Source: Alphaproteobacteria bacterium | GTDB taxonomy: Bacteria; Pseudomonadota; Alphaproteobacteria; JAJFFI01 | Direction of reading: 5' to 3' | Length of the DNA stretch: 64,000 bases | NCBI GenBank assembly: GCA_030066595.1 | Contig: JASJBI010000004.1 | Span: 1-64,000, forward strand | In this document: one piece after another, positions 16,425 through 26,260 of the stretch | Layout of the letters: every line of letters begins with the position of its first letter | Position numbering within the stretch: position 1 is the stretch's first letter | Notes under the pieces: generated by a model | Told to the model about the DNA's origin: nothing | The model's input: only the letters and a program-made list of their open reading frames with translations | Databases searched by the model: none | Translations under genes and position numbers: made by a program

Positions 16425-18275
16425 ATGACAAGGGCGACCGTCTTGCCGACGAGACAGCGCAGAACCCTGAGGGGCCAGTTGGGGCTGGTCTTGTTTGCCG
16501 TGACGCTGACAGGCTGCAGCGTCGGCCCGGGAGAGGCAAACAGGGACTCTTCCCAGGCCGCCGCTCTGGAGCGCCGGTATTCCTGGCAGTACGACGGGAC
16601 CGAGCTTGGCGGGGCAGTTCCGCCGGCTCGGTTCGTCGAAGACCTCCCATTCGTCAGGACAACCCCGTCTCGCGCTCCAGCTAGGGCCGTCACGACATTT
16701 GAATCGGCCGGTCTCTACTGGAGCCCGGACGGTGGCACCGAAGCGGACTCGTGTCAGGTGCGGTTCCGCGAGATGGGTTCGGATACCTGGCGGGCGGGGC
16801 TGCCGCTCTGGTATGACGCCAAGCGCGCGCAATGCCGGGGCAGCCTGGTGCATCTGACCCCGGGAACCGCCTATGAGGCCGAAGTGGCTGCCCCTGACAG
16901 TGGAGAATTCGCGACGGTGAGGTTCACGACATGGTCTGAGGATTTCCCGGTGGGAGAGACCATGTACCTTCCAGAGACGTCAGACCGGCCTTTGGTGATC
17001 GAGCGATCGGGGCGCTCTGACGGCTATCTCTTGGTGGCCCCGGCGCCGGGCAAGTCCGCGACAATCGATGTTGCGGGCCGCGCGGACCGGGCGATCGTGA
17101 TCAAGGGCTCATACGTCATCCTGCGCGGCCTGGCGGTGCGAGGCGCGCGCCGGCACCTAATCGTATTAGGCAAGGGCGCGCATGACGTGGTGATCGAGGA
17201 CAACGATCTCAGCCAATGGGGCGACAATCGTGAGGACGGCTGGGGCGTCAACTACGACTCCGCGATCTACGCCAAAGGCAGGAAGAATTCCTTAGAGCGT
17301 GTCGTGATACAGCGGAACAAGATCCATCACCCGCGGTCCAACGCGAATGCCTGGGATCAGCGCCGGACATCGTACCGCGGTCGCCATCCTCGCGGGCCGC
17401 AGGCGATAACGCTGTGGAACAGCCGCGGCAATCACGTCATTCGCTACAACGAGATCTATTCCGACGATACCCACAAATTCAACGACTGCATCGGCGCCGG
17501 GACGAACTTCAGCGATGTGGGCTTTCCCCATCGGGACTCGGACATTTACAGCAACCGGATCTCGCATTGCTGGGATGACGCAATCGAGGCCGAAGGGGGC
17601 AATATCAACGTGCGCATCTGGGGCAACTACATCGACATGTCTTACGTCATGATCGCCTCGGCGCCCACCGAGATCGGGCCTGCTTATGTGTGGCGCAACG
17701 TTGCATATCGAAGCCGGCGCACCGCAAAGCGTACTTTCGAGCGGTCCGACAGGGGCTTCTTCATGAAGATCCAGAACAAACATATCAAGCGAAAGAAGAG
17801 GGTCTTCGGAGGCGGTCGCATCTATGTCTTCAACAACACACTGCTTCAGTGCGGCCAGAATCGGTGGGGGGTCAAGGCGGGCCCCTCCGATCTTCGCGGC
17901 GGCCGGATCACAAATCTGGTCACGCGAAACAACATCTTTCTCGTCTCGGGGACGAAGCGACCCAGCATCGCGGACAACAAACGCAGCAAGTCGAACGACT
18001 TCGACTATGATCTCTACAACGGGCGCATCATTGCGGCATCCGGCCAGCAGCAGAACGGCATTCAAGGTGCTCCCGTGTTCGTGGACGGAGAAGGCTGCGG
18101 CGAATTCGCGCTGCGCCCGGATAGCCCGGGGCATGACGCCGGGGTCGCGATCCCGAACTTCGCCGACCGATATCGCGGCCGGGGGCCCGACATGGGGGCG
18201 CAGGAGATTGATGCGCCGCGGTTGGAGTTCGGCCCGGACGCCTACCGCCGGCCCACCGGTCCCGGCATCAGCTGA
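16425..18275 (+). CDS. Lipoprotein with right-handed beta-helix fold
   Basis: This 616-residue protein has a signal peptide ending in a lipobox, FAVTLTGC, with the lipidated cysteine at residue 31, so it should be anchored in a membrane facing the periplasm or outside. From about residue 190 on there are repeated short strands with N-rich turns (VIEDNDLSQWG, VIQRNKIHHP, VIRYNEIYSD, DIYSNRISHC, RIWGNYIDM, YVFNNTLLQC), typical of a parallel beta-helix of pectate-lyase type. The first 150 residues after the signal may form a fibronectin-like or other sandwich domain (SAGLYWSPDGGTEAD). It could cut, bind or shape the polysaccharide; no lyase active site is certain. Such proteins are common beside polymerase genes of secreted polymers. 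Confidence 0.75.
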   Translation: MTRATVLPTRQRRTLRGQLGLVLFAVTLTGCSVGPGEANRDSSQAAALERRYSWQYDGTELGGAVPPARFVEDLPFVRTTPSRAPARAVTTFESAGLYWSPDGGTEADSCQVRFREMGSDTWRAGLPLWYDAKRAQCRGSLVHLTPGTAYEAEVAAPDSGEFATVRFTTWSEDFPVGETMYLPETSDRPLVIERSGRSDGYLLVAPAPGKSATIDVAGRADRAIVIKGSYVILRGLAVRGARRHLIVLGKGAHDVVIEDNDLSQWGDNREDGWGVNYDSAIYAKGRKNSLERVVIQRNKIHHPRSNANAWDQRRTSYRGRHPRGPQAITLWNSRGNHVIRYNEIYSDDTHKFNDCIGAGTNFSDVGFPHRDSDIYSNRISHCWDDAIEAEGGNINVRIWGNYIDMSYVMIASAPTEIGPAYVWRNVAYRSRRTAKRTFERSDRGFFMKIQNKHIKRKKRVFGGGRIYVFNNTLLQCGQNRWGVKAGPSDLRGGRITNLVTRNNIFLVSGTKRPSIADNKRSKSNDFDYDLYNGRIIAASGQQQNGIQGAPVFVDGEGCGEFALRPDSPGHDAGVAIPNFADRYRGRGPDMGAQEIDAPRLEFGPDAYRRPTGPGIS

Positions 18276-18510
18276 GAGTCACACGCTGCTCCCCTGAGAG
18301 CCGATGACCGCGCAGCCTCGGCCTGGTCTGGACAGTGCCGACTGCTCCCCAGTGCGGCCCGCGAGCCGGGCGCTCTCCAAGCCGGTTCGACCAACAATCG
18401 GGGGAACCCCAGGTATGAAGCAATGCCCCCCAATTTTCCACGTCACGTTGATCGCTCTGCTCGACCGGTGGGCGGCATGCTTGCTGTCTTCGAAGCCAAA
18501 CACAGGCGAT

Positions 18511-19659
18511 CTACGGCAGCAGCGAGAGGGTCAGAGGCAGCAGGCGGGCGAGTGACGCGAGACGTCGCCTGCGCAGGCTGGTAGCCGCGCTTCGCCAAAC
18601 CCCCTGCCGGAGACTGGCCCGGATCGAGGCAAATCTTGGGCCGGAGGCGATACGCCGGAGTGTCGCGTGCTCGTCCGAGCTGAGATTTGGCACGGCCCCG
18701 CCATACCGGGGGGCCGTCGCGAGTTTCAGAAGGCGGCTTTCTTCGGCCGTAAGCTCGGCCCGTTCGGCACCCGCGAGCGACGAAACAAACGCGCTGAGAT
18801 CCTCTAGGGCCTGATTCCAGAAATCGCGTCTGGCCATCATCGCCATGCGGCGCAGCCGAAAGAGTCTATCCTCGGAGGCTGTCAGTCCATCGTTTGAGGC
18901 GCGCTCGGGAACATAGTCCGACGGGGCAAGTTCGCCATAGAGCTCCCGGAAGATCATCCGGTCATGGGCAAGCCAGAGGGCGCCGCGATCACCTGCCCGA
19001 ATGACTGATTTCCCCGGCATGCGCACATCGGTATCGATCTGCTTGATGAAGGTGAAATCCGTGACCGGGATGCCAGCAAAGCGGCGACTGAGGCGAAGCA
19101 GCATCTCGTAGTCCTGAGAGCGCAGGAGCTTTTCATTGAACGGACCGACCTCACGATAGCAGTGGGTCTTGACCACGGTCGCCGGCTGGCCCCTGGTGAA
19201 ATTGCCGAACAACAGCTCGACAAAGATCATAGCTTCCGGAACGTCTGAGACACTCTGCTCAGACACGATACTGAGCGCGCCGGCGGAGTCTGCTTTGCCG
19301 CTGTAGAACGAGCTGTAGGTAAAACCGGCCGCAGGGTACTTCGAGAAGGCTTGAGCGTGGCTCTCGAGCGCCGTCGGCAGGGCAACGTCGTCATCGTCGA
19401 AGATCCATAGATAGTCGCCCGCAACCCTTTCCATGGCGTCGTTTATGGCCGCGGACTTGCCGCGGTTGGGTTTCCAGTAGTACTCCAGCCGATCCCGGAA
19501 CGGCGCGATGGCCTCAACCGTCCCGTCGGTGGAGCCATCGTCCATCACGATGATCTGGCGGGCCTGAAGCCGCTGGCCGAGGATGCTCTCGATGCAGCGC
19601 GGCAGGCAGTGACGCCGATTGTGGGTCGCGACAAGGACCGTGGCGTTGAAGTCTGGCAT
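18511..19659 (-). CDS. Family-2 glycosyltransferase with long C-terminal extension
   Basis: This is a 382-residue protein. The first 250 residues are a GT-A domain: VLVATHNRRHCLPRCIESIL, IIVMDDGSTDGTVEAI, NRGKSAAINDAM and LWIFDDDDVALPTAL as the metal site, then LRSQDYEMLLRLSRRFAG. The last 100 residues are arginine- and alanine-rich with no family that I know, and may help membrane contact. It is convergent with the beta-helix lipoprotein gene. Its donor is unknown; the dispersed layout suggests that it was acquired separately from its neighbours. Confidence 0.86.
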   Translation of the reverse strand: MPDFNATVLVATHNRRHCLPRCIESILGQRLQARQIIVMDDGSTDGTVEAIAPFRDRLEYYWKPNRGKSAAINDAMERVAGDYLWIFDDDDVALPTALESHAQAFSKYPAAGFTYSSFYSGKADSAGALSIVSEQSVSDVPEAMIFVELLFGNFTRGQPATVVKTHCYREVGPFNEKLLRSQDYEMLLRLSRRFAGIPVTDFTFIKQIDTDVRMPGKSVIRAGDRGALWLAHDRMIFRELYGELAPSDYVPERASNDGLTASEDRLFRLRRMAMMARRDFWNQALEDLSAFVSSLAGAERAELTAEESRLLKLATAPRYGGAVPNLSSDEHATLRRIASGPRFASIRASLRQGVWRSAATSLRRRRLASLARLLPLTLSLLP

Positions 19660-20468
19660 GGGTCGATCAGCCCGGCGCTGTGAAGGTCCCGTTCACGTCT
19701 CCGCGGCCCCCTTCGCACGGCCAAGGCCCAGCGCCGTCGGAGGCCCGCCCGCCACCGAAGCCGATGACCCCGTTGCGTCCACGCCCGGCCCGCTCATCGG
19801 GTCGGGTCGGTTCCCGGTTCCAGCCATGGCAATCCGCGCTCCGCCTCCGAAAACGCATTGAGGCTCGTCCATAGCCCTGACTTTGTGCGACGCATTCTTA
19901 GGAATCTTTTAACCCAGGCGACAAGATCTTATCCCTGCTGCGGCCGGGCCGCGATCACGCCGGCCAGACTATTCAAGCGGCGGGAACGATCTCGTGTTTT
20001 GGCGCGTAGTTGAAGGGGAGGCGGCTTCACATCGCATCATTCGTCCGCATTGCTCAAAACTGGCCTGCACCGAGTTCCGATCCTCTCCCCATGGGTGCCG
20101 CCCATCGGCCGTCCGCTCATCGACCCCGGTTTATGGTTAACACAGGATGAAACGGCATTTATCCATCTTTGGTTGGCGCAGCGCTTCCGCACCCATGGCG
20201 CCCAGAGTGCGGGCGCCCTGTGGCCGGTTTGCGACCATGGCACCAACAATTGGTCCAAGATGAGGGTTTTACCCTTTGCAACTGGGGATTTGCGTAATAG
20301 AAGTTCAGAGACTGCATCTCTCGGTGGAGTGAGAGGGCCATACGGTCGGGGGGCCATCGAGGAGCAGAGCGTGGCCATCTCTCAGGTCGGACCGTGTGAT
20401 TGTCGTCACAGGCGGTGGCGTATCGCGCGGTCACAATGTGCGTGTTGGGGGCTGAAACGGGTTAAGGT
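19660..20468. other. Long divergent intergenic region upstream of the priming transferase
   Basis: These 809 bases hold no gene that I can support. They contain a perfect seven-base hairpin with a seven-base loop (GGCGCCC at 20197-20203, GGGCGCC at 20211-20217), a near match to a CtrA box around 19896-19911 (TTAG-N7-TTAA) and a CRP-type palindrome at 20395-20410. It separates the divergent genes at 18511 and 20469 and is probably a control region for the priming step. Confidence 0.5.
20395..20410. promoter_or_regulatory. CRP/FNR-family site TGTGA-N6-TCACA
   Basis: The sequence TGTGATTGTCGTCACA is an exact TGTGA-N6-TCACA palindrome, the consensus of CRP-type regulators. It ends 58 bases before the ATG of the priming glycosyltransferase. 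Position and perfect symmetry suggest a working operator; which CRP-family protein binds it is unknown. Confidence 0.5.
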
Positions 20469-21863
20469 ATGAACCTCGTCTCGCAGCCGATTCTGACCGG
20501 ATTCCTGAGGCTTGGCGACCTCATGATGGTCGTCCTCGCGGCCCTCATGGCGCATTTGGTCCGGTTTGGCGACATCGACCTTTCGGCCAATTATTCGATC
20601 GTGGTGCTGTTGGTCTGCCTGATCGCCGCGCATGTCTTCCAGATGTTCAGGCTCTATGAGTTCGGCGAGCTCAGCCGCTTCCTGTTTCAGGCGCCCAAAC
20701 TGTTTCTCGCCTGGACCGTGGTCATCCTGGTCCTGTTGACTATCGGCTTTCTTACGAAGACCTCCGAGGATTATTCCCGGATCTGGGTGCTGATCTTCTT
20801 TGTCTTCGGCTTTGTAGGGCTGGCTCTGCTGCGCTTCGGCGTGAAACAGCAGATCAGGCGTTGGCAGGCGAACGGCCGGCTCTTGCGGAAGGTGGCCGTT
20901 CTTGGCGCCGGAGAGCATGGCGAAAGGCTGGTTCATCACCTTCTGGTTCGGGGCACCGGCAGTGTCCAGCTGGTCGGCATTTTTGACGATCGCCGGACCC
21001 GCGTGCAGTCCAATATCGAAGGCTATCCCGTGCGCGGCGATACCGAAGACCTGCTCGCTCTGGTTCGAGAAAAGAAGGTTGATCAGATCATCATCGCACT
21101 GCCCTGGAGCGCCGAGTCGCGCATCTTCGCGGTACTGCGGAGGCTGCGGACAGTGCCAATCGACGTGCGCCTTTCGCCCGAGCGCGTCGCCTACCGTTTC
21201 CCCAGCCACGGTTTCAGTGAGCTGAGCGGCATCAGCTTGCTGAACGTCTTTGAGAAACCCCTGTCGCCATGGCAGGTGCTACTCAAGGAAGCCGAAGATC
21301 GGGTTCTGGCGCTGCTGATTCTCGTATTCATCTCTCCGCTACTGCTGACGATCGCCATTCTGATCAAGCTCGACAGCCCAGGGCCGGTCCTGTTCCGGCA
21401 ACAGCGCTTTGGCTTCAACAAGGAGGTCTTCACGGTCTACAAGTTCCGCACGATGCACCACGTACCGCATGATGAGTCTGCTGTCCCTCAGGCCCGACTC
21501 AATGACCCGCGGATCACGCGGCTTGGCAGCTTCCTGCGGCGGGCCAGCCTGGACGAACTGCCGCAGTTCTTCAATGTGCTCCAGGGAACCATGTCGATTG
21601 TTGGCCCCCGCCCGCACGCCATGGTGCATGACGAGGAGTTCGCCGCGCTCATGGACGAGTACCTCGCCCGGCACAATGTCAAGCCAGGCATCACCGGTTG
21701 GGCGCAAATCAACGGCTACCGGGGCGAGATCGAAAAAGACGAGGACGTGATCATGCGGGTCCAGCACGACCTCTACTACATCGAGAACTGGTCTCTGTGG
21801 TTCGATCTTCGGATTATCATCCTGACTGTGTTCAAGGGATTTGTGCATCAGAAGGCGTATTAG
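20469..21863 (+). CDS. wcaJ: Undecaprenyl-phosphate sugar phosphotransferase (WcaJ type)
   Basis: This 464-residue inner-membrane enzyme starts repeat-unit synthesis by moving a hexose-1-phosphate, usually glucose, from its UDP-sugar to undecaprenyl phosphate. Four hydrophobic segments fill residues 10-125. A Rossmann-like CoA_binding_3 domain follows ([14 protein letters not shown]). A fifth hydrophobic stretch leads to the catalytic domain: [43 protein letters not shown] and [15 protein letters not shown], all diagnostic of the bacterial sugar transferase family. The length and layout fit polyisoprenyl-phosphate hexose-1-phosphate transferases. The ATG follows GGTTAAGGT. A CRP-type palindrome lies 58 bases upstream. 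Glucose is the likely first sugar, by family only. Confidence 0.93.
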   Translation: MNLVSQPILTGFLRLGDLMMVVLAALMAHLVRFGDIDLSANYSIVVLLVCLIAAHVFQMFRLYEFGELSRFLFQAPKLFLAWTVVILVLLTIGFLTKTSEDYSRIWVLIFFVFGFVGLALLRFGVKQQIRRWQANGRLLRKVAVLGAGEHGERLVHHLLVRGTGSVQLVGIFDDRRTRVQSNIEGYPVRGDTEDLLALVREKKVDQIIIALPWSAESRIFAVLRRLRTVPIDVRLSPERVAYRFPSHGFSELSGISLLNVFEKPLSPWQVLLKEAEDRVLALLILVFISPLLLTIAILIKLDSPGPVLFRQQRFGFNKEVFTVYKFRTMHHVPHDESAVPQARLNDPRITRLGSFLRRASLDELPQFFNVLQGTMSIVGPRPHAMVHDEEFAALMDEYLARHNVKPGITGWAQINGYRGEIEKDEDVIMRVQHDLYYIENWSLWFDLRIIILTVFKGFVHQKAY

Positions 21864-22239
21864 CACATCGCGTGGTGCCGTCGGTGGGCATGGCCGGTGG
21901 GGACATCGCCTTGGGCGGTCTTGATCTCCTTGTTTGGCTCCTTTCGAACTGAATCTGGATAACCGTCCGGCGGCCGCCGTGGCTCGCTTGGCATCTTTGG
22001 CCGCAGGACGTGACGGTGGTTCGCGGCGGGACGCGTTCCACGGCGCCCTGCCGTGGTCTCGAAGCCCTGAGGGTTGCGTGAGGCGTAGGATCGGATAAAC
22101 ATGAGCCCGTTCTAGGTTCGTCACCTGGCAAGTCCCGCTATGTTGGAAACCGCCGGCGCTAGACGTCGGCATTTTTCTTGGCAGGGGGAAGCGGAATGAA
22201 GCGGAGCGCAGAGACAGGGCCTCGCACAGGGACAGATCC
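21864..22239. other. Intergenic region without recognisable features
   Basis: Nothing that I can support is coded in these 376 bases. The final 20 bases contain AGGGAC, which should serve as ribosome-binding site for the GTG start at 22240. Confidence 0.4.
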
Positions 22240-23025
22240 GTGAAGACCGTTGTCTACCAGTCCTACCGAACCGAGAACGTTCCAGGTTGGATTACACGCT
22301 GTCTCAAGACAGTTCGCGATTGGACCGATCGCAACGGGTTCGACTATGCGTTCGTTGACGACCGCATGTTTGACTATGTCCCTGATTGGTTCCGCGAAAA
22401 GGCGGCCGGCAACATCCTTTTGATTTCCGATCTGGCGCGATTGGAATTGGCCCGCGAGTTCCTGGGAAAAGGGTACGAGCGCACGATCTGGGTCGACGCC
22501 GATATCGTGGTGTTCGATCCCGACCGCTTTGACATCGAGGTGAGCGAAGAATACGGCTTCTGCCGCGAGGTGTGGGTGCAAAAGACCCGCTGGGGACGGC
22601 GCATCATCTCGAAGCGCGTCAACAATGCCGTCACCGTCTTCGTGTCTGGTAACAGCATGCTGGATTTCTACATCCATGCCTGTAAGAGCACTGTCGCCAA
22701 CCGGAGCGGGGAACTGCGGCCTGTCTTGATCGGAACCGAGTTCCTTACGAGCCTTCACGAGGACCTGAAGTTCCCCCTGATCGAGAGCGTTGGGCTGTTC
22801 AGTCCGCCGGTCACCAAAGACATCGCCGCCGGAGGGGGCGCCATGCTCGATGTCTACATCAAGGTATTCGGGCGCCCCCTTCGAGCGGGGAACCTGTGCG
22901 CCTCGATGCGCAACAAGAAGATCTACGGCGTTCACATGACGGATGCGATTTACGACCGCGCTATCGACAACCTCTTGGAAACCAGGGGAAATATAATCAA
23001 CGACCGACTGACGGACGTCTCATGA
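22240..23025 (+). CDS. Glycosyltransferase-like protein with DxD motif
   Basis: This 261-residue soluble protein has ERTIWVDADIVVFDPDRF at about 80-97, a DAD metal-binding motif in a setting like GT8/GT32 or capsular sugar transferases. The N-terminal KTVVYQSYRTENVPGWITRC resembles the start of those families. The C-terminal half has GTEFLTSLHEDL and IYGVHMTDAIYD, where the histidine may contact the nucleotide. I cannot place it in a numbered family with certainty. The start is a GTG at 22240 with AGGGAC six bases upstream. It probably adds a sugar to the same polymer. Confidence 0.7.
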   Translation: MKTVVYQSYRTENVPGWITRCLKTVRDWTDRNGFDYAFVDDRMFDYVPDWFREKAAGNILLISDLARLELAREFLGKGYERTIWVDADIVVFDPDRFDIEVSEEYGFCREVWVQKTRWGRRIISKRVNNAVTVFVSGNSMLDFYIHACKSTVANRSGELRPVLIGTEFLTSLHEDLKFPLIESVGLFSPPVTKDIAAGGGAMLDVYIKVFGRPLRAGNLCASMRNKKIYGVHMTDAIYDRAIDNLLETRGNIINDRLTDVS

Positions 23026-23393
23026 ACCCCGCTCCGGTCGAGGCAGCAAGTGCAGGGATAGGCCCATATGAGCCAACCTGCTTCGTGCAGCCGACGCTCC
23101 CGGTGTTTGGCGCAGTTGCAGCCGATCATAGTGAGCCTGAGGTTGATCGACGGAGAGCCCATGGAGCGGCTGGTGCGGGTCGGCAGTATGGTGGACGCCG
23201 CGGTTCAGACCGATTTGGCGAGCGCCCGTCGAGCAATACCCGGGATCCGGTTGCGCGCGTGCGGCTGAATGGCCTGGCCGAATTTGACAGCCTGCAGGAT
23301 TAGGATGAGAATCGCGCGGCAAGCGCCAAATCCTTGATGATTGATTAATCAATCTCAGGCATAAGCCGAGCATCCTGAAAACGGGAACCAGCC
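23026..23393. other. Intergenic region upstream of the polymerase gene
   Basis: No supportable gene is seen. Most of it is GC-rich; the last 60 bases contain a perfect 16-base AT-rich palindrome (23339-23354) ahead of the polymerase gene. Confidence 0.45.
23339..23354. promoter_or_regulatory. Perfect 16-base palindrome upstream of the polymerase gene
   Basis: GATTGATTAATCAATC equals its own reverse complement over all 16 bases. It ends 39 bases before the ATG at 23394, and its AT-rich content stands out. It could be an operator for a dimeric regulator or part of the promoter. Confidence 0.45.
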
Positions 23394-24695
23394 ATGCGGA
23401 CCGCTTGGACACTCGACAGAGCTTGGTTCGTCGTCCAACGACGGCTCGAATTCGCATTCGTCGTCGTTGCTCTGATGCTCTTGATGGGCGCGCTGCGACC
23501 GTTCTTTTCGGGGTTCGATCTCGGCGGCGGGGCCACGTCGATCAGCGGGGCAATTGAGGGGAATCGCCTATATCAGGTGTCCGTTTTGCCAATCTACATG
23601 ATCGCGGCGGCAGCCCTTGTTGCTTACTGCTGGGGAAAGCTGCTCAGTTTGGTCAGAACGAACCTGTTATTGTGCGCCTTCGTTCTTCTTGTGGCCCTTT
23701 CGCCGCTTTGGGCCGAAATGACCAACCTTGGAATCCGGCGATCTTTTGCGCTCGTCGGAAACACGCTCATTGCGTTCTACATCGTATGCAGATTCTCGCC
23801 CGAGGAGTTCTTGAGACTGCTCGGATGGGCGATGGCCCTGACATTGTCCATCAATATTCTGGCGGCGGTGTTCATAACCACCGGGATGTTCGCCGGTTCG
23901 GGCGCTTTTCGCGGCGTGCACGGTCACAAGAACGATTTCGGTCAAGTCATGGTCCTGGGAGCGATCGTGTTCTGGACCCTACGGTCGGTGGACGGATGGC
24001 GCGGTTTTCCTGCTTTGACAGGATTCGCACTGTGCACGGTATTCGCATTTTGGTCGTTTTCTGCCTCGGCTTGGGTGATTTATTCAGGACTACTGCTGAT
24101 TGCATTGCCCTTGCTTCGGCAGATGTCCTCGGGCGCGTTTACGCCTTCGCTTCGGGTGATATGGATGTCGATCTGCGTCATGTTTCTGATCGTGCTCCTC
24201 TTGCTGTTCTATCAGACGGGCCTGGAATTCATTGGCAAGGACGTGACGCTCACCAACAGAACCATAATCTGGGAGAAGTCGCTCAAATTCGGCTGGGAGC
24301 GGCCATGGCTGGGCTCGGGTTACGGGACGTTCTGGGAGGGCTGGGCCGGGCGGGCGTGGCTCCTTCACGGTAGTCGGATCGGACACGCCCATAACGCGTT
24401 CGTAGATATCTGGTTGCACCTTGGTTTCGTCGGCGCGGGCCTGCTCGTGCTGATCCTAGTTCAGCAGGGACTGAGATTGGTGCCTCTCATCATTTATCTC
24501 AAGGACAGGATGCCTATCTTCTACGGATTGATTCTGGCTTACGTCGTCACATACAGCATGGTTGTGAAAATCGTTCCGGATCATCGGCGAGTGATCTGGA
24601 CAATCCTCGTTGCGAGTATGCTCTACGCCAGCATCGCCATTCGTTCACGCGTTGGAAGTCCAGTCCCGCGCGAGCCCAAGGGTATGCCTGCCTAA
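23394..24695 (+). CDS. Wzy/ExoQ-type polysaccharide polymerase
   Basis: This 433-residue inner-membrane protein has about ten to twelve hydrophobic segments and a large periplasmic loop, as in the O-antigen ligase/polymerase (Wzy_C) family. FRGVHGHKNDFGQVMVLGAI and later LTNRTIIWEKSL, PWLGSGYGTFW and GHAHNAFVDIWLHLGFVG match the ExoQ branch, in which the loop arginines and histidine are thought to hold the polymer. It would join repeat units in the periplasm after flipping. The gene stands alone with a 16-base palindrome just upstream. A ligase role is less likely because the rest of a Wzx/Wzy pathway is present and no lipid A genes are seen. Confidence 0.87.
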   Translation: MRTAWTLDRAWFVVQRRLEFAFVVVALMLLMGALRPFFSGFDLGGGATSISGAIEGNRLYQVSVLPIYMIAAAALVAYCWGKLLSLVRTNLLLCAFVLLVALSPLWAEMTNLGIRRSFALVGNTLIAFYIVCRFSPEEFLRLLGWAMALTLSINILAAVFITTGMFAGSGAFRGVHGHKNDFGQVMVLGAIVFWTLRSVDGWRGFPALTGFALCTVFAFWSFSASAWVIYSGLLLIALPLLRQMSSGAFTPSLRVIWMSICVMFLIVLLLLFYQTGLEFIGKDVTLTNRTIIWEKSLKFGWERPWLGSGYGTFWEGWAGRAWLLHGSRIGHAHNAFVDIWLHLGFVGAGLLVLILVQQGLRLVPLIIYLKDRMPIFYGLILAYVVTYSMVVKIVPDHRRVIWTILVASMLYASIAIRSRVGSPVPREPKGMPA

Positions 24696-24874
24696 AGCCG
24701 CCATCAAGACCGGGTCTGCATCGGTCGTTATGCTGCGGCGCGCCTACTTTGCAGTCGCGGGTTGGGTTTCGTTCGGGGGCAAGGCAGCAAACGCCCGGAC
24801 CGCTCCCCAACTTCGTAAACCAAGCTCGACTTGCGAAGAGCCAAGCTTTTCTTGAGCCAGGTGACGCTATGGCT

Positions 24875-24898
24875 CCATATGGTCGGAAAATGCTCTAG
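24875..24898 (-). repeat. TAGAGCA-type dispersed repeat
   Basis: On the minus strand the 24 bases begin CTAGAGCATTTTCCGACC and continue with ATATGG. The same string, with one or two changes, occurs at 57143-57165 and 57512-57535, and a shorter form at 7312-7327. Its TAG is the stop codon of the SGNH hydrolase gene at 24895. Confidence 0.7.
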
Positions 24899-26052
24899 AA
24901 GTGCTGCGCGACGTATTCCGCGATCATGCGGTATCCGTATGGAGATGGATGGCAGGGTGTTTTGTCGTTGTAGCGCCCCCAGTCGATCTCTGCCCGCCCC
25001 ATGTCGATAAAATCGACCCCGCTCAGCTCGGACTCCATGTCGGCTATGAATTCGCTCGGGCTGGATCGGTCCAGTCTGTTCTGCGGCAGGAACAGCACAA
25101 GCGGGCGAACGCCACGCTTTTTCGCGGCATTCGCGAACCGAGTTACGACCGACTGCAGGCCGAGATAGAGGTCTGGTTCCTTGTAGTACTGGCCAAATTG
25201 CGGCCTGCCGATCAGTGTATTCACTCTTTCGGTGAACATCTGACGCGGCTTCTTGTTTGCCAATACCCTAGCAACCGACACAATGTACGGAAACCGCTCT
25301 CGCGGCTTGTACCAGTAGTCCTGATCCATGGCAGACAGCGCAGCGTCTCTCAGCTCTTCGCCCGGCTGCAGGGGAGCAGCATTGGGATTGGAAACGTGCC
25401 TTGCCACGCCATTCTCGACTTTGACGAATGGTTTGAACCCAAACGGCATTTTTGATCTGCGAATGAGGGCCGGTCGGTAGGCATTGGCCATTCGCATGAT
25501 ATTCTCATACATGATCCCAAGGATGGCCGTTCGCACCGTTGGATGCTTGTCGATCTGTTCTTCGAACTGCAGCACTGCCTGCAAGGGTCCGGCTGCTCCT
25601 ATGCCGTAATTGACGACCTCTTTGCCGAGAATGACTTCAAGCTGGCTGGGATAGGATTGGTCATCATTTGCTTGAGCGCCAACCGTATACGAATCACCTA
25701 TTGTCATGATCAGTGGCTGCATTACCGGATGGCTGATACGGGCACCGTTGCGGTCGAAGTTGAAGGAGGTCTCTTCGCCAAGACAGCTCTTCCCCGTATA
25801 GCTGGTATGGAGGCGATTTTGCCAACCTTTCACGGGGTGATATCTGATGGATAGGAAACGCGCGTAAGCATCTGGAGCCAATTCCGCGGAGATCACTGCG
25901 GGATCCGCCCGGAACAAGTCATGGTTCAGCTTGGCAAATCCGAAGGCGAGCAACTCTAACAACGCCGCGTTGAGAAACAGGATCAACAACCAGAAGAACA
26001 GACCCCTCCAGTTATATGCAATGCGGCGCTCTCCGACTGATGCGGTGCTCAC
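24895..26052 (-). CDS. Membrane-anchored SGNH/GDSL hydrolase
   Basis: This 385-residue protein has a single N-terminal membrane helix (about 17-38) and a periplasmic hydrolase domain. MTIGDSYTVGAQ at 116-127 holds the nucleophile S121 in a GDS-type block I. The C-terminal CHPSPYGYRMIAEYV carries the probable catalytic His368 of block V. Proteins of this kind add or remove O-acyl groups on polysaccharides. The GTG at 26052 has GGAGAG just upstream, so it is the likely start. The stop codon is supplied by a TAGAGCA repeat. It is convergent with the polymerase gene. Confidence 0.75.
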   Translation of the reverse strand: MSTASVGERRIAYNWRGLFFWLLILFLNAALLELLAFGFAKLNHDLFRADPAVISAELAPDAYARFLSIRYHPVKGWQNRLHTSYTGKSCLGEETSFNFDRNGARISHPVMQPLIMTIGDSYTVGAQANDDQSYPSQLEVILGKEVVNYGIGAAGPLQAVLQFEEQIDKHPTVRTAILGIMYENIMRMANAYRPALIRRSKMPFGFKPFVKVENGVARHVSNPNAAPLQPGEELRDAALSAMDQDYWYKPRERFPYIVSVARVLANKKPRQMFTERVNTLIGRPQFGQYYKEPDLYLGLQSVVTRFANAAKKRGVRPLVLFLPQNRLDRSSPSEFIADMESELSGVDFIDMGRAEIDWGRYNDKTPCHPSPYGYRMIAEYVAQHF

Positions 26053-26260
26053 TCAGCTCTCCGCTATCCGCATCAAGACGGCGTTTGCGACAGTGGCCGG
26101 CGGCTGCCTGCGATCACTGGGCCCCTCCCGCCGCCATAGGGAGTTCTCGTCCAGTTTCGCGGCATGCCGGGGCGAACGCCCACCGTCCTGGCGCGGCGTT
26201 GTGCGTCAAACCAGCCACCGTCAAGAAGTCGCAGAGCTTCGCCGCAATCCGCATGTCGCA

